Assembly (NCBI GenBank): GCA_021848765.1
Contig: JAJZTU010000238.1
Span: 1 to 5,304 of the forward strand
From: Bacillota bacterium
Lineage (GTDB): Bacteria; Bacillota; GCA-003054495; Carboxydocellales; JAJZTU01
Length of the DNA stretch: 5,304 bases
Reading direction: 5' to 3'
Shown here: positions 1-4,998 of the stretch, one piece after another
Layout: each line of letters opens with the position of its first letter
Position numbering within the stretch: the first letter of the stretch is position 1
Position numbers and translations under genes: made by a program
The notes under the pieces: model-generated
What the model saw: the letters and a program-made list of their open reading frames with translations, nothing else
Database searches by the model: none
What the model was told of the DNA's origin: nothing

Positions 1-2
1 TC

Positions 3-695
3 TATATTGGGAGTCTCCGTCTGTTTGAGGAACTCGGAATCTCAACTAACCCGGTGGCCGGGCAGGTCCGCCGCTTACAGGAGGAAGGTAAGACGGCCAT
101 GGTTGTGGGAACGCCCCAAGGGTTTCTGGGGATAATCGCTGTCGCTGATGAGGTCCGGGAAACTAGTAAAGCCGCCCTTGCTGCCTTAAAACGGGCGGGT
201 ATCCAACATACCATAATGCTTACTGGGGATAACGAGGCCACAGCCCGGGCTATGGCAGCACGAGTCGGAGTGGATGAGTTTCGTGCCGAACTCTTGCCTC
301 AGGATAAGGTAACATCCATTCAGGCTCTTCTAAAGCAATATGGAAAGGTTGCAATGGTCGGTGATGGCATTAACGACGCTCCGGCCCTGGCCACAGCGAC
401 CGTGGGCATTGCCATGGGAGGAGCCGGTACGGATACGGCCCTGGAGACAGCTGATATCGCACTAATGGCTGATGACCTTACCAAGCTCCCCTTCACTATT
501 AGTCTCAGCAGGGCAGCTCTCAGGATAATTCGGCAAAATATAACCTTCTCCCTGGTGATAAAGGTAATTGCGGTACTGGCTGTTTTCCCGGGGTGGCTTA
601 CACTCTGGCTTGCAATTCTAGGAGACATGGGAGCATCTGTACTCGTAACCCTAAATGGTATCCGGCTATTGCGGATCAAACCTAAAGAGTTGTAA
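3..695 (+). CDS. Heavy-metal P1B-type ATPase (Zn/Cd/Pb export), C-terminal part; 5' end off window
   Basis: The reading frame is open to the left edge, so this is the last 230 residues of a larger protein; the first Val that could be a GTG start (position 54) is internal. Visible P-type ATPase signatures are the TGDN motif (about 222-233) and GDGINDAPAL (about 360-389), which form the Mg/ATP-handling part of the P domain. Two final membrane helices follow. In them a Lys (561-563, in SLVIKV) and an Asp (624-626, in LGDMGAS) sit where CadA/ZntA-type Zn/Cd/Pb transporters carry their conserved pair, and the end NGIRLLRIK is also typical of that group. From family knowledge it pumps divalent soft metals out of the cytoplasm using ATP. 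The phosphorylated DKTG Asp, the CPC metal site and any N-terminal metal-binding domain are off the window, so copper specificity is unlikely but not excluded. It converges on the minus-strand gene that ends at 806. Confidence 0.93.
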   Translation, partial: YIGSLRLFEELGISTNPVAGQVRRLQEEGKTAMVVGTPQGFLGIIAVADEVRETSKAALAALKRAGIQHTIMLTGDNEATARAMAARVGVDEFRAELLPQDKVTSIQALLKQYGKVAMVGDGINDAPALATATVGIAMGGAGTDTALETADIALMADDLTKLPFTISLSRAALRIIRQNITFSLVIKVIAVLAVFPGWLTLWLAILGDMGASVLVTLNGIRLLRIKPKEL

Positions 696-709
696 ATGAT
701 GAGACAAAC

Positions 710-740
710 ATAAAAACCCGGCACAAAACCGAGTTTTTAT
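710..740. terminator. Bidirectional terminator between convergent genes
   Basis: Positions 710-721 pair with 729-740 (ATAAAAACCCGG against CCGAGTTTTTAT) around a 7-nt loop. The flanking A and T runs give a U-tract in either direction. The single non-Watson-Crick position (718/732) is C-A in a plus-strand transcript but G-U in a minus-strand transcript, so the hairpin is slightly better for the secreted-protein gene ending at 806. It lies 14 nt after the ATPase stop. Confidence 0.75.
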
Positions 741-805
741 GACTTTCATTTTTGCATCTTGTGAAATCAAGTTCCTGAGCGGTATTAACGATGAAAAAAC
801 CTTTA

Positions 806-1375
806 CTACCAACCCCAACAAGGGCCATTCCAACTACCCCAACCCTGATTTGTCCAAGGTCCTCCATAGGGACTACATTGAGGGCCATAACCTTGATAAA
901 GCTGGTCATTATCTTTCCACCAGGAGTTTACGGCCTCGTCAATTTGTTCAGGGAACATCCCCGTTAACTGATCCCCAATACTCCTAAGCATGAAACGCAT
1001 ACTACGGAAAGGGATCTGATATTTCTGAGCAGCTTGGAGTACGGCCTCAATTTGCTCGTCATTAAGATTATAGGCATCACACCATGCTAACATGTTCTTG
1101 ATTTGTTGGGAGTTCAAACCATAACCCCGGTAATTGGGCAAACCAAGACTATAATCTTTGCCTCCTTCGATTTGCCGGGGTGCAATGGGTGTATTAGCAG
1201 GAGGGTCAATTTTTAAAGTGTTCTCATTGGCAACAGCCAACGTAACTTTACCCGGAGAGCCTTTTTCAACGATATCTTTGCCGTCTGACAGTGTAATCTT
1301 CGCCTGAGCTGCTCCGGCACCTACTATTCCTGCCACTACTAATGAACTAACCATAAACATTTTGAGCTTGTTCAT
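806..1375 (-). CDS. Unrecognised secreted protein with helical repeats and Trp/Gly-rich tail
   Basis: This 189-residue protein matches no family I recognise. The ATG at 1375 is chosen because AAGGAAGGTG lies 6 nt upstream; an in-frame TTG at 1399 would place that site inside the gene. Residues 1-25 are a clear signal peptide: a Lys-containing start, a hydrophobic core and AQA before a likely cleavage after Ala25. There is no lipobox Cys and no second membrane helix, so the protein is probably released or held at the wall. Residues 26-80 look beta or extended (VTLAVANENTLKI). Residues about 87-155 look helical and hold three related segments built on LNSQQI, LNDEQI and FPEQI. Residues 162-189 are a Gly/Trp/Pro/Asn tail with two Cys, ending GPCWGW; Cys99 is a third. 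It is divergent from sigI and may be under SigI control (see the regulatory entries). A role in wall or surface sensing is inference only. Confidence 0.85.
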   Translation of the reverse strand: MNKLKMFMVSSLVVAGIVGAGAAQAKITLSDGKDIVEKGSPGKVTLAVANENTLKIDPPANTPIAPRQIEGGKDYSLGLPNYRGYGLNSQQIKNMLAWCDAYNLNDEQIEAVLQAAQKYQIPFRSMRFMLRSIGDQLTGMFPEQIDEAVNSWWKDNDQLYQGYGPQCSPYGGPWTNQGWGSWNGPCWGW

Positions 1376-1410
1376 TTTTTTCACCTTCCTTTTCGTCAAA
1401 GTTATTTCCA

Positions 1411-1442
1411 GGGAAAGCGGTACTTATTATGAGTAATTTCCC
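1411..1442 (-). other. Imperfect stem-loop in the leader of the secreted-protein gene
   Basis: GGGAAA (1411-1416) and TTTCCC (1437-1442) are complementary, with an inner TACT/AGTA pairing (1421-1424 with 1432-1435) separated by an asymmetric internal loop. It would lie in the 5' leader of the minus-strand transcript, about 35 nt before the start codon. There is no riboswitch core I recognise. The effect, if any, on translation or stability is unknown. Confidence 0.25.
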
Positions 1443-1456
1443 TTTCTATTATGTAT

Positions 1457-1487
1457 TTCGTTAGTATAACCTCCGTTTAGGGAGGTA
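1457..1487 (-). promoter_or_regulatory. Candidate promoter of the secreted-protein gene (SigI-like motif; also a SigA-like reading)
   Basis: On the minus strand, TACCTCCCTAAA (1487-1476) is followed after 15 nt by CGAA (1460-1457). This resembles SigI promoters as described in B. subtilis (C-rich -35, CGAA -10) and Clostridium thermocellum (A-tract -35, CGWA -10). A second reading of the same stretch is a vegetative promoter: TTTACT (1492-1487), an 18-nt spacer and TATACT (1468-1463). Either predicts a leader of about 70-80 nt before the ATG. The sequence alone cannot decide between them. Confidence 0.45.
1469..1486. promoter_or_regulatory. Perfect inverted repeat ACCTCC-N6-GGAGGT, possible operator
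   Basis: Two perfect 6-bp arms (1469-1474 and 1481-1486) flank a 6-nt centre. The dyad fills exactly the 18-bp spacer of the minus-strand TTTACT/TATACT pair, a layout reminiscent of MerR-family operators, although those usually have 19-20 bp. It also overlaps the C-rich part of the SigI-like -35 motif, so the symmetry could be incidental. No MerR-type regulator gene is visible in the window. Confidence 0.45.
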
Positions 1488-1507
1488 GTAAAAAATTTTT
1501 TTACTAT

Positions 1508-1525
1508 TAATACCTATAATACCTA
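1508..1525. repeat. Tandem direct repeat, two copies of TAATACCTA
   Basis: Positions 1508-1516 and 1517-1525 are identical 9-mers in direct contact. The junction creates TATAAT (1515-1520), a possible SigA -10 for sigI, but 17 nt upstream there is only A/T tract and no TTGACA-like box. Just upstream is the near-palindromic tract GTAAAAAATTTTTTTAC (1488-1504), which could act as a bent or UP-like element. Two tandem copies could bind a regulator twice. Confidence 0.4.
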
Positions 1526-1549
1526 CCGAAATTCGTAATGTCTGCCGAA
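1520..1549 (+). promoter_or_regulatory. Candidate SigI-type promoter of sigI
   Basis: TACCTACCGAAA (1520-1531) is followed after 14 nt by CGAA (1546-1549). The first block matches the minus-strand block ahead of the divergent secreted-protein gene at 10 of 12 positions, and the distance to CGAA differs by only 1 nt. If used, transcription would begin near 1556, just before the ribosome binding site AGGAGTG at 1562-1568. Autoregulation of sigI operons is known for the family; the assignment here is inference. Confidence 0.45.
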
Positions 1550-1575
1550 TTTATTAATGACAGGAGTGAACCCTC

Positions 1576-2304
1576 TTGGACGACATAGCCAATAAAAAAC
1601 TGGTCAAACAGGTTCAAGCCGGTGACTCTAAAGCCCGGGATATCTTGATATTACAACATAAAAATCTAATTACCGCTTTCGCCGCTACTTTCTGCAAGCG
1701 CCCTCTCGATTGGAACAATGACGATGAGCTAACTGTCAGTCTGATTGCTTTCAATGAAGCTATTGACAGTTTCAATGAAGATAAAGGTCTCTCCTTTATC
1801 AATTATGCCAAGATGGTCATCCACCGGCGGCTAGTGGACTATTTCCGGCAGGAAGCCAGATTTCAGCATATCCCCCTATCCTCAATGGACGAAACAAATT
1901 ATGATGCCTATGTAGTCAGAGAGTCCTGGACTAATTACCAGAAAGAAAAAGAAGCCGAGGATCAGGAGGAAATGGTCAGGTTATACGACCAGGCCCTCTC
2001 CAAGTTTGGCCTAACTTTAGATGATTTACTAATCGCGTCGCCCAAGCATAAGGACACCAAGCTTTCCCTAATGACTGCTGCCGAAGAATTGGCAGCAAAC
2101 CTAACACTTGTCGCACAACTTTATAGAACAAAGCAATTACCCGTTAAGGAGTTGACTGAGCTAACCGGAAAGAGCCGGAAGGTCATTGAAACCGGCAGGA
2201 AATATATAATTGCACTGACCATAATTTTGACTCAGGAAGAATTTTATTCCATGCGAACCCTGATTAATTTTCCGGGTAAGGAAGTAGGTGGTCCTATTGA
2301 CTAA
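1576..2304 (+). CDS. sigI: RNA polymerase sigma factor SigI
   Basis: This 242-residue protein has the two-domain layout of SigI, a Firmicutes-specific group of the sigma-70 family. Residues about 17-95 are a sigma region 2 (GDSKARDILILQHKNLI..., then NEDKGLSFINYAKMVIHRRLVDYFR), used for core RNA polymerase binding and -10 recognition. Residues about 134-232 form the separate SigI C-terminal domain with a helix-turn-helix near 188-212 (LPVKELTELTGKSRKVIETGRKYI). The region between, rich in charged residues, is a linker. The start is TTG at 1576: AGGAGTG lies 7 nt upstream and an in-frame stop sits at 1567-1569, leaving no earlier option. SigI directs heat-shock and cell-wall homeostasis genes in Bacillus and cellulosome genes in Clostridium thermocellum; the targets here are unknown. 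It overlaps rsgI by 8 nt, implying translational coupling with its inhibitor. Confidence 0.93.
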   Translation: MDDIANKKLVKQVQAGDSKARDILILQHKNLITAFAATFCKRPLDWNNDDELTVSLIAFNEAIDSFNEDKGLSFINYAKMVIHRRLVDYFRQEARFQHIPLSSMDETNYDAYVVRESWTNYQKEKEAEDQEEMVRLYDQALSKFGLTLDDLLIASPKHKDTKLSLMTAAEELAANLTLVAQLYRTKQLPVKELTELTGKSRKVIETGRKYIIALTIILTQEEFYSMRTLINFPGKEVGGPID

Positions 2305-3403
2305 ACTAAAAGCAAAGGTTATGCGTATAGAAGCAAATACTGTGGTAGTTATTACTGAAGAAGGAGACTTTAAGAGAATTCCCATGCCCCGTGTGAAGCC
2401 ACGGCTCGGAGAGACCATCGAAATCTCTTTGAGGCCTGCCTGGAAATTTCCTATCCTGGCTGCGGCCGCCGCAATCCTGGTGGTAGTATTAGGTTTGAAC
2501 CTACTTAAGATTTGGGAACCTACCCCGGCTCTGGCTTCGGTGGTTATCGACCTGAAGCCAAGTTTGCAACTGGTTATTAACAAGGATAATACTGTTTTAG
2601 AGGTGAAAAAACTAAACCGGGAAGCCCAGGAGCTTCTCCGGGACACCGAGCTGGAAGGACTTGATGTTTATACAGCTGTCGACCTTATTACAAAACAGGC
2701 GGTGACTTTAGGTTATATTAAGCCTGACCAAAAGAACCTTGTTTTTGCTACAGTCATTGTGCCGGATTCGGCAAAAAAACAATTCACCTTAGACAGCAAC
2801 AAACTCCGTAATGTTATCCACAATAAACTGACTGCTAGTAAAGTCAGCGGTTACCTGGTAGTTAACGAAAGCCCCGAAACTCTTCAAAAAAAGGCCGCAG
2901 CACAGGGGGTTTCCGTAAATAAGTATCTATTGTGGGAAAAGCTCCAAACACAAGGGTTAAAGCAACCTTTGGAGTCTGTTAAGGATAAAAGTATTTATCA
3001 AATAGTTAGCGATAATGATACAGTGATGGATAATATCCTGCCCGGTTCCTGGTGCAGTTTTGGCCCCGGCGAATCCCAGGGGACTGATACGTCGGCTCCT
3101 GATAAAACGGTAGCACCGGATTGGCCCAGATACCAACGGAGTAAGCCGAAAATGACAGAAACTCAAAAAGGTAAAACTGGCAGCAAAGTCTCCCCCCATG
3201 TTTATGACCAACGCAAGAGCGTTCCTAAAGATTCCGTAAGAATGCGTAATCAATGTAATTGGAACCAAGGAGATATGTCACAACAATTTGAACGGTGGGA
3301 TCAGGAAGGTTGGAATCCTGGGATTATTCCAAACCAGGGTATGGATTGGAACAAAGATTTCAACAGGCCTCAACAAGACTACTATTTGGATCAAGAGAAT
3401 TGA
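2297..3403 (+). CDS. rsgI: Membrane anti-sigma factor RsgI with disordered extracellular tail
   Basis: The chosen start is TTG at 2297 (368 residues) with AGGTGG 5 nt upstream; GTG at 2288 would add three residues and has a more cramped site. Residues 1-47 are the cytoplasmic RsgI N-terminal domain that binds SigI (KVMRIEANTVVVITEEGDF). Residues about 51-72 form one membrane helix with an Ala-rich core. Residues about 80-235 are the conserved juxtamembrane extracellular domain (ASVVIDLKPSLQLVINKDN, then a helix with KKLNREAQELL). Residues about 245-368 are low-complexity, rich in Trp, Asn, Gln, Pro and charge, and probably disordered; there is no carbohydrate-binding module as in C. thermocellum RsgI proteins. 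The family's Asn-Pro self-cleavage site is Lys87-Pro88 here. Known function: it holds SigI inactive until proteolysis releases the cytoplasmic part. It is translated with sigI and followed 67 nt later by the SHOCT gene. Confidence 0.92.
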   Translation: MTKLKAKVMRIEANTVVVITEEGDFKRIPMPRVKPRLGETIEISLRPAWKFPILAAAAAILVVVLGLNLLKIWEPTPALASVVIDLKPSLQLVINKDNTVLEVKKLNREAQELLRDTELEGLDVYTAVDLITKQAVTLGYIKPDQKNLVFATVIVPDSAKKQFTLDSNKLRNVIHNKLTASKVSGYLVVNESPETLQKKAAAQGVSVNKYLLWEKLQTQGLKQPLESVKDKSIYQIVSDNDTVMDNILPGSWCSFGPGESQGTDTSAPDKTVAPDWPRYQRSKPKMTETQKGKTGSKVSPHVYDQRKSVPKDSVRMRNQCNWNQGDMSQQFERWDQEGWNPGIIPNQGMDWNKDFNRPQQDYYLDQEN

Positions 3404-3470
3404 GGGACTATGGTAAGTATCATTTAGAGCCAGGAGGAACTTTTCTTGCAAACTATAGGAGGGATAAGTT

Positions 3471-3737
3471 ATGTGGGATTTTTATTGTGGGTGGGGAACC
3501 GGTTACTTTTACGGCGGACTATTAAACGTGCTTATGGGCATTGCCTTCTTAGTGGTAATCATACTGGTCGTATTTGGGGTTTATTATTTTAGTTCCCGAC
3601 TAGTAAAAACCCCTATAGACAGTCTTAAAATCCGGAAATATGAAACGCCAATCGGAATTCTAAAGAAGCGGTATGCCTCCGGAGAGATAGATGCTGAAGT
3701 ATTTGCTAGATTGAAAAAGGATTTAGAGGAGTTCTAA
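3471..3737 (+). CDS. Small membrane protein with C-terminal SHOCT domain
   Basis: The gene encodes 88 residues from an ATG with a strong AGGAGGG site 7 nt upstream. Residues 1-16 are aromatic and Gly-rich with one Cys (MWDFYCGWGTGYFYGG). Residues about 19-41 form a membrane helix (LMGIAFLVVIILVVFGVYYF). Residues about 59-87 fit the SHOCT motif, a short C-terminal helical hairpin (TPIGILKKRYASGEIDAEVFARLKKDLEE). SHOCT proteins are common, small and mostly uncharacterised; the motif is thought to mediate oligomerisation or regulation. It is the third gene of the sigI-rsgI operon, with no terminator between it and rsgI. The likely topology is N-terminus outside and the basic SHOCT side in the cytoplasm (positive-inside rule), which would place the aromatic end beside the RsgI ectodomain. 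A role in SigI signalling is inference from position. Confidence 0.85.
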   Translation: MWDFYCGWGTGYFYGGLLNVLMGIAFLVVIILVVFGVYYFSSRLVKTPIDSLKIRKYETPIGILKKRYASGEIDAEVFARLKKDLEEF

Positions 3738-3792
3738 GGTGATTATATTTCGGTGGATTGATTGCAACTATTCTGGGGATAACCGTAACCAT

Positions 3793-3831
3793 AAAAAAAC
3801 TAATGCTCTTAAAAGAGACATTAGTTTTTTT
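3793..3831. terminator. Strong bidirectional terminator closing the sigI operon
   Basis: AAAAAAACTAATG (3793-3805) pairs perfectly with 3819-3831, continued after one bulged A (3818) by CTCT/AGAG (3806-3809 with 3814-3817) around a TAAA loop. The stem has 17 bp in all, with A and T runs on both sides. It lies 55 nt after the SHOCT stop and also faces the minus-strand gene ending at 3957, so it can end transcription from both directions. Confidence 0.88.
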
Positions 3832-3956
3832 CTTTGTCTTTCCGTAATTTGAAAGCGTTATATTATGCCTATAAATCTACTAAGCATATTTGTTGACGAG
3901 CTTATGGTATAGCGTTACTTGGCTTCGGTTTATTCCGGACTATATTGTTTGCATGC

Positions 3957-4535
3957 CTAATCTTTATCCTTCCCCTCAGTTTCCTCTTTAGGATAAAGGT
4001 TTTCCCAATGAATCATCGCAAACAAAAAACCGGTACGGGTCACCATCTCCAAAACTCGCCTGATTTCCTCCACATCGTTCCAGGATTCTTCCCCGATTGC
4101 CGGAAATTCGTCGGTCAGGCCGGTCAGTAGATTGTTGGTTACCGTGGAAATCAGAAAAGAAACCTCGTGCCTTTCCGACAATTCCTCCTCATAATCATCA
4201 TCCTGAATGGCTTGAATTAACGAATCAAACTTGGCTTTGGTCAGCTTAGGCAGGTGGAGTTTGTGGTCCTCAGCCAAGCGGACGGCGAGATAAAGGTCTA
4301 CTCCATACCCGGCGGCATAGAAAAATTTATCATAGATTTCCCGGGTAATCTTATGGGGTAGTTCCTGTACAACTGTGTTATTTTCCTCAACCTGCTCCCA
4401 GATGAAGTCTACATATTCTTCAAGAGCCGGTCCCATTATTTCAAACATCCGGTCCCTGCCAGACCTTATATCCAGCCTGGGCTGATCCTCATATAGTGAG
4501 TCCAGGGCCTCGCTGAGCTGATTGTGCTTAACCAC
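3957..4535 (-). CDS. Unrecognised acidic, probably helical cytoplasmic protein
   Basis: I do not recognise a family. GTG at 4535 is the chosen start (192 residues) because AGGAGGG lies 5 nt upstream of it; an in-frame ATG at 4562 would add nine residues but has no usable site and would place that AGGAGGG inside the gene. The protein is rich in Glu, Asp and Leu, with predicted helices throughout, no signal peptide and no membrane helix. A middle section reads YDKFFYAAGYGVDLYLAVRLAEDHKL, and the C-terminus is a charged tail (EETEGKDKD). No Cys clusters or catalytic signatures are apparent. It follows the interrupted ABC-2 permease on the same strand by 77 nt with no hairpin between, so the two may once have been co-transcribed; the insertion upstream could now change its expression. 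Its stop faces the terminator at 3793-3831. Confidence 0.8.
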   Translation of the reverse strand: MVKHNQLSEALDSLYEDQPRLDIRSGRDRMFEIMGPALEEYVDFIWEQVEENNTVVQELPHKITREIYDKFFYAAGYGVDLYLAVRLAEDHKLHLPKLTKAKFDSLIQAIQDDDYEEELSERHEVSFLISTVTNNLLTGLTDEFPAIGEESWNDVEEIRRVLEMVTRTGFLFAMIHWENLYPKEETEGKDKD

Positions 4536-4612
4536 ACTAACCCTCCTAGTTTTATCCGACATCCTGAGTCAATTTCGACAAATCAGCAGTATTTCCTGCC
4601 CAAAGTAAACGC

Positions 4613-4753
4613 CTACGGTAACAATCTTTCCCGGATGCGCACAATCGGCACATTCACCAGCAGCAAAGCCATGACGGTTACCCAAGCCAGGTGCCCCCAT
4701 AATGCCGGTGAAACCTGTCCCAGCACCAGCCCCCTGGAAACCTCCACTACATG
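4613..4753 (-). pseudogene. C-terminal remnant of an ABC-2 type transporter permease, cut by the IS element
   Basis: On the minus strand, 46 codons run from the element junction to a TAG at 4615-4613. The frame begins HVVEVSRGLVLGQ and continues SPALWGHLAWVTVMALLLVNVPIVRIRERLLP. This matches the end of ABC-2 (NodJ/DrrB-like) permeases: the conserved H-x-x-E-x-x-RGL-x-LG turn, then a last membrane helix and an Arg-rich cytoplasmic end. These permeases export drugs, polysaccharides or lipids with an ABC ATPase partner. The frame meets the right end of the IS exactly at the His codon, with no start site there, so the 5' part should lie on the other side of the element, off the window. The assignment rests on pattern memory of the family's C-terminus, not a search. 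Alternative frames are weaker: a Gly-rich minus frame ending at 4569 has no ribosome site. Confidence 0.65.
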
Positions 4754-4998
4754 GTGAACCTCTCCCGCCTACGCATACGCTAAGAGGCGGGAGCTTCAAA
4801 AAACATATCGCCAAACTGGCCAGGTCGGATACTCGTTTGAGCCTCCTCATGTACTAGACATGCCCGCCAACTTGTTGACGCTCCCGACAACACTGGAGTT
4901 CTGCTTCTCCGGTGGCCTGGTTCCAGGCATCTACTACTTTCTACCTCAACCGGTAGGCCGTAGATACGTGATCTTATCGATCTCCCAATCCAATGCAC
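4754..4998 (-). ncRNA. Probable TnpB omega RNA scaffold (3' part)
   Basis: TnpB guide RNAs derive from the 3' end of tnpB and the right end, with the guide read from flanking DNA. Here the minus-strand transcript holds a hairpin at 4915-4928 (GCCTGG/CCAGGC) and another at 4865-4880 (CGUCAAC/GUUGGCG). The latter is perfect only with a G-U pair on the minus strand, which supports that strand. Third is the 9-bp terminal stem at 4762-4793. The 5' limit is a guess. Confidence 0.5.
4762..4793 (-). repeat. Terminal hairpin of the IS right end
   Basis: CTCCCGCCT (4762-4770) and AGGCGGGAG (4785-4793) form a perfect 9-bp stem with a 14-nt loop, 8 nt inside the inferred element end. Subterminal hairpins of this kind are recognised by TnpA as single-stranded DNA during peel-and-paste transposition, and they form the 3' structure of the omega RNA. 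Confidence 0.75.

Noticed and set aside
739..987. Plus-strand open frame of 82 codons opposite the secreted-protein gene
   Set aside because: It begins inside the terminator hairpin, has no ribosome site, and lies antisense to a gene with a signal peptide and a strong ribosome site.
1373..1399. TTG at 1399 as start of the secreted protein
   Set aside because: The AAGGAAGGTG ribosome site lies downstream of it and 6 nt before the ATG at 1375; the signal peptide is better formed from that ATG.
3432..3592. AGGAGGA (3432-3438) 7 nt before a TTG (3446) opening a 48-codon frame that overlaps the SHOCT gene
   Set aside because: The product is Arg-rich and not protein-like, and it is out of frame with the well-supported SHOCT gene. 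The good spacing is probably chance, although a leader-peptide role cannot be ruled out.
3893..3921. TTGACG with a 17-nt spacer to TACTTG as a plus-strand promoter
   Set aside because: The -10 match is poor and no plus-strand gene follows it.
3853..3959. Short repeats AGCGTTA and ATGCCTA between the operon terminator and the minus-strand gene
   Set aside because: Seven-base repeats with no symmetry or spacing pattern; this interval holds no gene or control element I can support.
4574..4594. AAA-N14-CGAA ahead of the 3957-4535 gene as a third SigI-like promoter
   Set aside because: The C-rich TACCTMCC block is missing, and such a short pattern is expected by chance in AT-rich DNA.
4569..4850. 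Gly-rich minus-strand open frame crossing the IS boundary
   Set aside because: It runs through the terminal hairpin, has no ribosome site and resembles no protein; the adjacent frame gives the recognisable permease end instead.
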